Below are positions 1-7,789 of a DNA stretch of 64,000 nt, one piece after another. Positions within the stretch are counted from its first letter, which is position 1; every line of letters starts with the position of its first letter. The DNA comes from Maricaulis salignorans. Lineage in GTDB: Bacteria > Pseudomonadota > Alphaproteobacteria > Caulobacterales > Maricaulaceae. The DNA is taken from NCBI RefSeq assembly GCF_900103475.1, contig NZ_FNHG01000018.1, forward strand, positions 1-64,000, read 5' to 3'. Position numbers and translations under genes: made by a program. Below the pieces are notes generated by a model, which worked only from the letters and a program-made list of their open reading frames with translations, was not told the DNA's origin and searched no databases.

Positions 1-263
1 TTGTTCGCCCTGCGGGCTTCGGGTGGCAAGCCACCCGCAGCGCGCACCTGGGGCGAAGAGGTGCCCTCCGAAGCCTTGGCGAAGGAGGGCTGCGCCCCGC
101 GTTTCATCAAGCCGTTTGTGACGCCTTGCCGCCAACGGCTGGGCAAGCCACCCGCAGCGCGCCAGGATTCGCGAAGCCGGCCCGTTATCACACTTCATCG
201 CTTGCCTCCCCGGCGCCACGCGCTAGCCTGCCTGCGACACTCATTGTTTCGGGGGAGCCGCTC
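1..263. repeat. Intergenic region with hairpins and a 21-bp direct repeat
   Basis: No convincing gene is seen in the first 263 bases. A 21-bp sequence beginning GGCAAGCCACCC occurs twice in the same orientation, at 25-45 and 142-162. The first copy lies in a hairpin (GGGTGGC at 21-27, GCCACCC at 30-36). A second hairpin has arms GCCCTCC and GGAGGGC around a GCCTTGGC core at about 63-90. Such short GC-rich palindromes are common dispersed intergenic repeats in alphaproteobacterial genomes. Whether these copies belong to a genome-wide family cannot be seen from one window. Confidence 0.5.
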
Positions 264-2837
264 ATGTCCGTTTTCAGATCAATCCTTGCGCTGCTTGTAC
301 TTGGCCTGGCCTCGCCGGTGCTGGCAGAGCCGATCGGATTTTTCCAGCTGTCGGACACGCGCTATAATCCTTCCGTGCCGGCGCCGGAGGACCGGTTTGG
401 CTTCGGGGTCGGGGAGCGCCCGGTTCGCCATGACCAGATGGTCAGCTATCTCACCGAGATCGCGCAAGGCTCGGACCGCATCACGGTCGAGACCATCGGA
501 TATACCCATGAGCATCGCCCGATCCTGTTCTTCGTCGTCACCTCGCCGGAAAACCAGTCCCGGATCGAGGATATCCGCGCCGCCCATCTGGCCCAGCTCG
601 ACCCTGCCGCTGCTGCGGGCAATGGACCGGCGATTGTCTGGCTGAATTACGGCGTCCATGGCGCCGAACCGTCCGGCATGGACGCGGCGATTCCCATGCT
701 CTACCATCTCGCGGCCGCCGAGGGCGCCGAGATCGAGCAGACCTTGCGCGACAGCGTTGTGCTGATCACTGCCGTCTTCAATCCGGACGGTCATAACCGG
801 CGCGCCAGCCTGGTTGAAATGTTTGGTTCCGACATTGCCGTCACCGATCCGGCCCATGCCCAGCACAATTGGCCCAGCGCCCGCACCAATCATTACTGGT
901 TTGACCTCAATCGCCAATGGCTGTTGCAGACCCAGCCGGAATCGCAAGCCTGGCTGACCCAGTGGCATCACTGGAAGCCCCAGGTCTCGGCCGATTTCCA
1001 CGAGATGGGGACGGATGCGACCTTCTATTTCCACCCTGGTGAACCGCGCCGTCTCAACCCGCTGATACCGGGACGGGCGCGTGAACTGACCCGCAATATC
1101 GCCCAGCACCATATCGGTTTTCTCGACCAGGAGGCGCGCCTCTATACGACCGAGGAAGGGTTTGACAATTTCTATGTCGGCAAGGGCTCGACCTATCCCC
1201 AGGTCAATGGCTCGCTCGGTATCCTGTTCGAGATTGGCTCGGCCCGCGGTGGTCTGATCGAAAGCAATCATGGCCTTGTCAGCCATGGTGATAATGTCCG
1301 CACCCAGTTCCGCACTGGTCTGACAACGATTGCCGGTGCCCTGGCGCAGCGCCGCGAGATTGCGGCCTATCAGCGGCAATTCTTCGCCGATGCGGCCGCC
1401 AGTGCCGGGCGTGACCGCACTCGCGGCTATGTCTTTTCGGCCGAGGGGGATCCGGCCCGGCTCAACCTCTTCCTTGATCTGCTCGACCGGCATGATGTCA
1501 CGGTCCACGCGCTGGCCCGTGACCTGCGCGCCGACGGTCGCACCTATCGCGCTGGCGAGGCCTACATCGTGCCGATGCAACAGCGGCAATATGTGATGAT
1601 CCGCGCCCTGTTCGACCGGGTCACCAGTTTCGAGGAGAATGTCTTCTATGACGTCTCCGGCTGGACCCTGCCGCTCGCCTATGACCTGGAATACTCGGCC
1701 CTGACCGGCAATCTGTCGGCCCAATCGCTCGGTGAGGTGGCTCGTCCTGGCAATATCGCATTCAGCGCACCGCCGGTCTCGAGCTATGGTTATGTGCTGC
1801 GCTGGTCCGACTATTACGCCCCGCGGGCGCTCTATCGCCTGCTTGATGCGGATATCCGTGTCCGCATTGCGACCGAGACGGCAATGATCATGACCCATGA
1901 GGGCCTGATCGAATTTGGCCCCGGCACGGCTTTCATCCCGCTGGTCGGGCAGGATGTCAGCGCCGCTGACATCCATGATCTCGCCGGCCGGATCGCGGCC
2001 GAGGACGGTGTGCCTGTCTACTCGGCCACGACCGGCTCCACCCCGGGCGACACGCCGGATCTGGGTGACCGCAATGGTTTCCGTCCGGTCGAGCGTCCGG
2101 AGATTCTGCTTCTGTTCGATGACGGCATCTCGCTCTATGACGCCGGCGAAGTCTGGCACCAGCTCGACCACCGCATGCAGATCCCCGTCACCCTGCGCCG
2201 CAAGAGTGAGCTCGCTGGCCTCGACTGGTCGCGCTACACGCATCTGGTCGTTGTCGGCGGCAATAATACCGGTTTCGCCGGCGCCGATCTGGAGCGTATC
2301 CGCGACTGGATCCGCGATGATGGCGGCGTGTTGATCGCCTCACGGCAGGCTGCGCAGATGGCTCAGCGGGCCTTTTTCGACCTGGATGAGGATGCGGATG
2401 ATGCGGCGGCGGAAACCGGTGAGCCGGTACGGCGCGATTATGCCGCCATGCCGGTGGATGATGCCGAGCATGTGATTGGCGGTGCGATCTTTGCCGGCGA
2501 TCTCGATACCAGCCACCCGATCGGCTTTGGCTATTCGGATCGCTTCATCGCTGTGCACCGCAATACGGAGTTCGTGCTGGACCGGCCTGAAGATGATCCG
2601 TTTGCGGTTGTCGTCGAGTATGCCGCTGATCCACTCCTGTCCGGCTATGCCTCGCAGCGCCGCCGCGACGAGATCGCCGGAACGCCGGCGGTGATTGCCC
2701 AGCGGCTGGGACGGGGGTCGGTGGTGATGTTCGCCGACAATCCCAATTTCCGCGCCACATTCCGCGGTCCCGAGAAAATGTTCCTCAATGCGGTCTTCTT
2801 CGGCGGCCTGATCAATCGGCCACGCGGCGATTACTAG
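264..2837 (+). CDS. Exported M14-family zinc carboxypeptidase-like protein
   Basis: This 857-aa protein is probably a secreted or periplasmic zinc peptidase that trims peptides. The start at 264 has GGGGGAG seven bases upstream and opens a clear signal peptide (cleavage near Ala21, after PVLA). The M14 zinc site is visible as H132-x-x-E135 (HGAE) and a third ligand near H246 (ADFHE). NPDG (about 173-176) and FDLNR (about 213-217) are typical substrate-pocket segments, and a Glu in the FEIGS stretch could be the general base. After the catalytic domain of about 370 residues there is a long C-terminal region whose part around 650-760 looks like a glutamine-amidotransferase-type fold, as in large bacterial M14 proteins. 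It converges with bioD. The exact substrate is unknown. Confidence 0.85.
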   Translation: MSVFRSILALLVLGLASPVLAEPIGFFQLSDTRYNPSVPAPEDRFGFGVGERPVRHDQMVSYLTEIAQGSDRITVETIGYTHEHRPILFFVVTSPENQSRIEDIRAAHLAQLDPAAAAGNGPAIVWLNYGVHGAEPSGMDAAIPMLYHLAAAEGAEIEQTLRDSVVLITAVFNPDGHNRRASLVEMFGSDIAVTDPAHAQHNWPSARTNHYWFDLNRQWLLQTQPESQAWLTQWHHWKPQVSADFHEMGTDATFYFHPGEPRRLNPLIPGRARELTRNIAQHHIGFLDQEARLYTTEEGFDNFYVGKGSTYPQVNGSLGILFEIGSARGGLIESNHGLVSHGDNVRTQFRTGLTTIAGALAQRREIAAYQRQFFADAAASAGRDRTRGYVFSAEGDPARLNLFLDLLDRHDVTVHALARDLRADGRTYRAGEAYIVPMQQRQYVMIRALFDRVTSFEENVFYDVSGWTLPLAYDLEYSALTGNLSAQSLGEVARPGNIAFSAPPVSSYGYVLRWSDYYAPRALYRLLDADIRVRIATETAMIMTHEGLIEFGPGTAFIPLVGQDVSAADIHDLAGRIAAEDGVPVYSATTGSTPGDTPDLGDRNGFRPVERPEILLLFDDGISLYDAGEVWHQLDHRMQIPVTLRRKSELAGLDWSRYTHLVVVGGNNTGFAGADLERIRDWIRDDGGVLIASRQAAQMAQRAFFDLDEDADDAAAETGEPVRRDYAAMPVDDAEHVIGGAIFAGDLDTSHPIGFGYSDRFIAVHRNTEFVLDRPEDDPFAVVVEYAADPLLSGYASQRRRDEIAGTPAVIAQRLGRGSVVMFADNPNFRATFRGPEKMFLNAVFFGGLINRPRGDY

Positions 2838-2879
2838 CGCCATGTGCCCGGCCCGGGCGGGCCAGGGCGTATGCCCGGG

Positions 2880-3533
2880 TCAACGAGCGTCCAGGATATC
2901 AATCAGACTGGCCGGATTGGCGGCATCGAAGAGGCGCACATCCGCGCGCGGGGCATGACGCGCAATCGTGTTGGCCGTCTCGGCGGCGCTGACCGGGCCG
3001 GGCGACATTTCATTGATGATCACCGTGCAGCGCCCATCGAGCGCTCGCAGGGCTGTCAGCGTGTGAGAGATCGTGCCCAGATAATTGCCGGCCACCAGGA
3101 CGGGCCGCGCATCGAGTTCGCGGATCAGGTCGAGATTGAGCCCGTCCTCGGCAATCGGTGACATGACGCCACCCGCGCCCTCGACCAGGGTCGGACCGGC
3201 CGGGTCGAGATGGTCGAGGCACCAGTTGACCAGCGGTGCCAGCCGGAGATCGCGCTGTTCCAGCCGCGCTGCCATGTCCGGCGAGATCGCAGCCCTGAAG
3301 CGCCAGGGCGTCATCGCCTGCACGGCCTGGGCATTGAGCGCCTGGCCATTGGCGCGCAGCAGGCGGATCGTGTCCGTGGCTGACAGGGCATCGGGATCGA
3401 AACCGGAAGCGACCGGTTTGAGCACGCGTGCGGGCTGCCCCGCCGCGCGCAGGGCGGACAACAGCGCGCACAGAATATGGGTTTTGCCGATATCGGTGCC
3501 GGTTCCGGTGAAGAAATAGGGCCTTCGCATCAT
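2880..3533 (-). CDS. bioD: Dethiobiotin synthetase
   Basis: This 217-aa cytoplasmic enzyme makes dethiobiotin from 7,8-diaminononanoate, CO2 and ATP, the penultimate step of biotin synthesis. The N-terminal P-loop GTGTDIGKT spans residues 10-18. K39 in the KPVASG segment and the EGAGG motif at 118-122 are the substrate and phosphate contacts expected of BioD. Two adjacent Met codons (3533 and 3530) could start it; both overlap the bioF stop by one to four bases, so translation is coupled to bioF. It is the last gene of a bioF-bioD unit, convergent with the M14 peptidase across only 42 bp. Confidence 0.93.
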   Translation of the reverse strand: MMRRPYFFTGTGTDIGKTHILCALLSALRAAGQPARVLKPVASGFDPDALSATDTIRLLRANGQALNAQAVQAMTPWRFRAAISPDMAARLEQRDLRLAPLVNWCLDHLDPAGPTLVEGAGGVMSPIAEDGLNLDLIRELDARPVLVAGNYLGTISHTLTALRALDGRCTVIINEMSPGPVSAAETANTIARHAPRADVRLFDAANPASLIDILDAR

Positions 3534-4747
3534 TCCACCGCCTCATCTTGCGGCGCCCAGGCTGCGACCAGCCGGGCGAGACGGTCAATATCGGCCTCCT
3601 TATGGGCGGCCGAGAAGGTGATCCGCAGGCGCGCCGTGCCGCGCGGGACCGTCGGGGGCCGGATCGCCGTCACGAGAAAGCCTTCGGCTCGCAGCTGCGC
3701 CGAGGCGTCGAGGGCGGCGGTGGCGCTGCCCAGGATCACCGGCACGATCGGCGAGGCGGGCTCGGGCAGGCCGGCGGCGGCGCAGAAACGGCGCGCCAGC
3801 CCGGTCGGCCGCTCGCACAGCGCCGGTTCGCTCTCGATCAGGTCGAGCGCCTTGAGGGCAGCGGCGATACTGGCCGGAGCCGGAGCCGTCGTGAAGACGA
3901 GCGGCCGGGCGCGGGTGCGCAACAACTCGCACACGGCGCGCGAGGCGCACAGATAGCCGCCATAACTGCCGAGCGCTTTCGACAAAGTCCCCATTTGCAG
4001 TGGCGCCTGGACCGCCGGGGTGAATGCATGCGCCGAACCGCGGCCGCCAGCGACAACCCCGACACCATGGGCGTCATCAACCAGCAGCCAGGCATTATGG
4101 CGGTCAGCCAGGGCCTGCAGGCCGGGCAGGGGCGCCAGATCGCCATCCATCGAGAAAACGCCATCGGTCAGGATCATGGCGCGGCGGGCGTCCGGGCGCA
4201 GTTCGGCCAGCTTGGCCGAAAGCCCGGCGAGATCATTATGCGGGAAGGTTTCGACCCGGGCGCGTGATAATTGCGCGCCGGCAAACAGGCAGGCATGGGC
4301 CAGTTCATCTATCAGGATCAGATCGCCGGAACTGAGCAGGGCGGGGGCAATCGCCAGATTGGCCAGATAGCCCGAGCCGAACAGGATGCAGTCCTCACTC
4401 CCCTTGAAGCGCGCCAGGCGCGCTTCAAGTTCAAACAGGAGCGGATGACCACCGGTCACCAGGCGCGATGCCCCCGAGCCGGTGCCATAGCGGGCCGTTG
4501 CGGCCTGGGCGGCGGCAATGACCTCCCGATGGCGGCTGAGGCCGAGATAATCATTGGAGCAGAAATTGAGCAGGGATTGACCGGTCTGCTCGACCCTGAC
4601 CGCATCGAGACCATCGGTTTCGACAATATGGCGGCGCAGCTGACTGCGCTCCAGGCCGGCCAGCTTGCCGCTGGCATAGGCGTCAAGCGTTGCAGACGCG
4701 GGCAGGGCGCTGGATGTTGGCTCGGGGCTGGCTTCGGTCGATCTCAT
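3530..4747 (-). CDS. bioF: 8-amino-7-oxononanoate synthase
   Basis: This 405-aa PLP enzyme condenses pimeloyl-thioester with alanine in the first ring-building step of biotin synthesis. The fold-type I signature is complete: an NFCSNDYLGL segment at 61-70, DDAHG at 224-228, and the Schiff-base lysine K257 in TLSKALG. About 20 extra residues precede the usual LDAYA start of the family, so the true start might be slightly internal. It overlaps bioD and is divergent from bioA with 43 bp between start codons, so any shared control region must lie in that gap or inside the gene ends. No BioR-like TTATMKATAA palindrome is visible there. Confidence 0.94.
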   Translation of the reverse strand: MRSTEASPEPTSSALPASATLDAYASGKLAGLERSQLRRHIVETDGLDAVRVEQTGQSLLNFCSNDYLGLSRHREVIAAAQAATARYGTGSGASRLVTGGHPLLFELEARLARFKGSEDCILFGSGYLANLAIAPALLSSGDLILIDELAHACLFAGAQLSRARVETFPHNDLAGLSAKLAELRPDARRAMILTDGVFSMDGDLAPLPGLQALADRHNAWLLVDDAHGVGVVAGGRGSAHAFTPAVQAPLQMGTLSKALGSYGGYLCASRAVCELLRTRARPLVFTTAPAPASIAAALKALDLIESEPALCERPTGLARRFCAAAGLPEPASPIVPVILGSATAALDASAQLRAEGFLVTAIRPPTVPRGTARLRITFSAAHKEADIDRLARLVAAWAPQDEAVE

Positions 4748-4790
4748 CTCTGCCCTGTCGCACAGAATTCAGGCCTGCTAAAGCCCTGAC

Positions 4791-6074
4791 ATGAAAACAT
4801 CGTCCCCCGATCCGGCCCGCCAGCATCTCTGGCGGCCCTATACCCAGATGAAGACCACCCCGGCCGCCCTGCCGGTCGTTTCGGCCGAGGGGGTTCGCCT
4901 TCGCCTTGCCGACGGCCGTGAGCTGATTGATGGCATATCCTCCTGGTGGACGGTCTGTCATGGCTATCGCCACCCCCACATCATCGAAGCCGTGAAGGAT
5001 CAGCTTGATCGCGTGCCGCATGTCATGCTGGGCGGGCTCACCCATGACCCTGCCGAACGCCTCGCTGCGCGGCTGGCGGCGCTGGCACCGGGCGATCTCA
5101 ATCACGTCTTCTTCTGCGAGTCCGGATCGGTTTCGGTCGAGATCGCGATGAAAATGGCGATTCAGTACTGGATCAACCAGGGCATTCATGGGCGCACACG
5201 CTTCGTCGCCTTTCGGGGCGGCTATCATGGCGACACCATCGCCACCATGTCAGTCTGTGACCCCGATGAAGGCATGCATTCGCTGTTTGCCGGCTCGCTG
5301 CCACGCCAGATCATTGCCGATCTCCCGGTCGATGCCGATTCGCGGGCCCGATTCGAGGCGCTGCTGGATGCGCAGGCCGGCGAGATTGCCGGTGTGATGA
5401 CCGAGCCGCTCGTCCAGGGGGCGGGGGGGATGAAATTCCATACGCCGGAAACGCTGCAGGCCATGCGTGAGGCCTGTGATGCCCGCGGCCTGCCCCTGAT
5501 CTTCGACGAGATCATGACCGGCTTTGGCCGCCTCGGCACCCTGTTTGCGGCCGAAAAAGCCGGCGTGACGCCCGATATCATGACAGTCTCCAAGGCGCTC
5601 ACCGGCGGCACCCTGCCGCTGGCCGCGGCCATGGCCTCAAAGACGATATTCAACGCTTTCTGGAGCGATGAGGCCTCGGCCGCGCTGATGCACGGGCCGA
5701 CCTATATGGGTAACCCGGCCGCCTGTGCTGCGGCCAATGCGTCGCTGGACCTGTTCGAACGTGAGCCACGCCTGCAGCAGGTCGCTGCCATTGAGCGCGC
5801 CTTCGCCCGTCTTCTGCCGCCAGCCCGCGATATCCCGGGCGTGGTCGATGTGCGCTGGCAGGGCGCGATCGGTGTGATCGAGATGTCTGGCCTGCCGGCG
5901 GTCGAATCGCTCAAGGCTGATTTTGTCGAAGCCGGGATCTGGGTGCGCCCCTTCAACAATATCATTTATCTCATGCCGCCCTTCGTGATCTGCGATAGCG
6001 ATCTGGAAACGCTGATAAACACCTGTCTGGCTGTGACGCGCCGCTGGGCCGGACAGCATTTTGCGGGCGTCTGA
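4791..6074 (+). CDS. bioA: Adenosylmethionine-8-amino-7-oxononanoate aminotransferase
   Basis: This 427-aa PLP-dependent class III aminotransferase converts KAPA to 7,8-diaminononanoate using S-adenosylmethionine as amino donor. The WWTVCHGYRHP block (residues 52-62) is diagnostic of BioA within its family. The FDEIMTGFGRLG segment (238-249) and the PLP lysine K268 in MTVSKALTGG complete the active site. Length is normal. It is divergent from bioF/bioD, so three of the four late biotin genes sit together. bioB is not in the window, and the biotin ligase gene birA lies 24 kb away, after nuoN. Confidence 0.95.
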   Translation: MKTSSPDPARQHLWRPYTQMKTTPAALPVVSAEGVRLRLADGRELIDGISSWWTVCHGYRHPHIIEAVKDQLDRVPHVMLGGLTHDPAERLAARLAALAPGDLNHVFFCESGSVSVEIAMKMAIQYWINQGIHGRTRFVAFRGGYHGDTIATMSVCDPDEGMHSLFAGSLPRQIIADLPVDADSRARFEALLDAQAGEIAGVMTEPLVQGAGGMKFHTPETLQAMREACDARGLPLIFDEIMTGFGRLGTLFAAEKAGVTPDIMTVSKALTGGTLPLAAAMASKTIFNAFWSDEASAALMHGPTYMGNPAACAAANASLDLFEREPRLQQVAAIERAFARLLPPARDIPGVVDVRWQGAIGVIEMSGLPAVESLKADFVEAGIWVRPFNNIIYLMPPFVICDSDLETLINTCLAVTRRWAGQHFAGV

Positions 6075-6117
6075 GGGGGCCGCTGCTTTCATGCTGTTCA
6101 CCCCTGCCCAAAGTCGC

Positions 6118-6146
6118 TTGACCGGGCGGCAGTGAAACCTTAGACA
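6118..6146 (+). promoter_or_regulatory. Sigma-70-like promoter of the tRNA-Asp gene
   Basis: TTGACC (6118-6123), then 17 bases, then TAGACA (6141-6146) gives a near-consensus -35 and an acceptable -10. Transcription would start about 6153, roughly 23 bases before the mature tRNA 5' end. Called from sequence only. Confidence 0.5.
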
Positions 6147-6175
6147 AACGCCTCTCGCTGAGGCGGGAACACCAA

Positions 6176-6252
<77 letters not shown>

Positions 6253-6301
6253 TTTTCCTGTCCCGAAGGTTTCGGGAGCGAAAATGGTCCTGGATACGAA
6301 G

Positions 6302-6327
6302 ACGGCCGTCCCCCGGGGCGGCCGTTT
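6302..6327 (+). terminator. Putative terminator after tRNA-Asp
   Basis: The arms ACGGCCG (6302-6308) and CGGCCGT (6319-6325) form a GC-rich hairpin followed only by TTTC, so the U-tract is weak. It shares the 13-base stretch GGGGCGGCCGTTT with the stronger terminator at 9542. An AT-flanked smaller hairpin (TCCCGAA/TTCGGGA) lies just before it at about 6261-6277. Confidence 0.45.
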
Positions 6328-6465
6328 CGCGTTGCGGCGCGACATTCAGCTTTGTAGGACCGAGCTGGAATGATCCGAAATCAAACAGGAAGCTTTGGTT
6401 GTGCGTGAATTTGACGTTGTCGCGATGCCGCTGGTTGCGGCCCTGCCCATCGCCGGCCGACGCGG

Positions 6466-7410
6466 TCAGTCCCAGTTTTCGCGCTCGGCATCGGCGATAT
6501 CCGCGAGCTGATCAACACCGGCTGCGGCGATGCGGGCCCGGCGGATGCCCTGCCGGGCGCGGTTGTTCAGCGACGGATCGAGTTCCATCACCCGGTAATA
6601 ATAATTCTCCGCCGCACTGGTATCGCTGACCAGTTCCGAACAAATGCCCAGATTCAAAAGCAGGCCGGCGCTATTGGGCTCCAGCGCTTCAAGCGCGCCC
6701 CATTCCTGGCAGGCTTCATAGACAGAATCATTCTGGGCCAGGTCGGTGGCGTATTCGAAGGCGGGGCGGCTGGTTTCGCTGACAGTGTCGGAATTGGTGA
6801 AGAAGGACGCCGTAAACTGCTGATTATGCGGCGCGACGTCGAGCAGGACAGCGCTGGCAATCCCCTGGGCGGCCTGGAATTCGAGCTGGCCATAAGTGCG
6901 CGATGCCGTCTGGCCGGGACACCAGCTGTCCTGCGCGCGATTGCGGTAATCCTGGGAATAGACGATGCGGCCGGTGCGGGCGTCGATCAGGTCGATCTGC
7001 GCGGCCAGGTCGATATAATAGCGTGTGCAGGTCACTTCGCGATTGACGCGGGTGGCGCAGCGATCATCGCCGGAACGGACGCAGACCGATTGCGTGGTCT
7101 GGTAATATTCTTCCTGCCGGCGATCATTGATCATGCGGCCGCCATAATGGCCATCGGCGCGCCGTTGATCGCGGACCACTGTGAAGAAATTCTGTCCGTC
7201 CAGCGTGTGACGGCCCAGCGCGGTCTCCAGCGCGTCGCGCACGGCATGGCCGCCGCGGCCCCGCAGGTTGTCGACGTAAATGACACGCAGCAGCGAGGCG
7301 TCGGGATAGCGGGCCGGTGCGACGACCGAGACCGGAACCGTGGTCGCGCAGGCGCTCAGCACGAGTGCCAGGGTGAGCGCGCAGGCGCGTTGGATCGCAT
7401 TGGATGGCAT
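6466..7410 (-). CDS. Lipoprotein of unknown function with C-terminal TPR-like helices
   Basis: I do not recognise the family. The 314-aa protein starts best at 7410, with GGGGGA seven bases upstream. It has a lipoprotein signal ending LVLSA-C21, so the mature protein should be anchored to a membrane through Cys21. The middle part is beta-rich, with several paired Cys (for example CVRSGDDRC and CTRYY) that could form disulfides in the periplasm. Residues about 220-300 read as helical TPR-like repeats (SAGLLLNLGICSEL and following). It stands alone between tRNA-Asp and a divergent helicase gene. An envelope role is likely but unproven. Confidence 0.7.
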   Translation of the reverse strand: MPSNAIQRACALTLALVLSACATTVPVSVVAPARYPDASLLRVIYVDNLRGRGGHAVRDALETALGRHTLDGQNFFTVVRDQRRADGHYGGRMINDRRQEEYYQTTQSVCVRSGDDRCATRVNREVTCTRYYIDLAAQIDLIDARTGRIVYSQDYRNRAQDSWCPGQTASRTYGQLEFQAAQGIASAVLLDVAPHNQQFTASFFTNSDTVSETSRPAFEYATDLAQNDSVYEACQEWGALEALEPNSAGLLLNLGICSELVSDTSAAENYYYRVMELDPSLNNRARQGIRRARIAAAGVDQLADIADAERENWD

Positions 7411-7416
7411 GGTCAT

Positions 7417-7789
7417 TCCCCCGAAAGCTTCAAGCTGGGCTGTCATGGCAAAAAGGTTAACGGGAAATGGTGGCAATGCAACGCCTGATGGGCCGCGATC
7501 GCCGCTGTGTCGAGTGCGCCAAGGGTTGCCGGGACAGGCCGTGCGGGCGAGGTGCCGGTCTTGCGAAATGACTTGCTGTCACAGCCCATTCATGGGAGAG
7601 GGCAGGCAACACACCGTGCGTAGATGATGTCGATCTCATCGACGGTGTGCGTTGGCGAGATTAACTGCGTATCGATCCCAGCCAAACCAGACGTGCCGCG
7701 TGCGGCACACCGACATGGCGGCTGTTCTACGCAAGCTTCCTCGATGCAAAACCGGCATCGCACGCGATGGGCTATGGCTCACGCGGCGG
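7417..7789. other. Divergent intergenic region, no feature identified
   Basis: This stretch of about 370 bp separates the lipoprotein gene (minus) and the DEAD-box helicase gene (plus). It must carry both promoters. A short inverted repeat GTCGAT-CTC-ATCGAC lies at about 7628-7642. No convincing small gene, RNA or protein-binding site could be assigned. Confidence 0.4.

Noticed and set aside
279-2243. 654-codon minus-strand frame opposite the M14 peptidase
   Set aside because: The plus-strand protein has a signal peptide and zinc motif; the antisense frame has none.
2838-2879. GC-rich hairpin between the M14 peptidase gene and bioD as a terminator
   Set aside because: The short stem GCCCG/CGGGC has no T-run on either strand.
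4748-4790. BioR operator between bioF and bioA
   Set aside because: No TTATMKATAA-like palindrome is present in the 43-bp gap.
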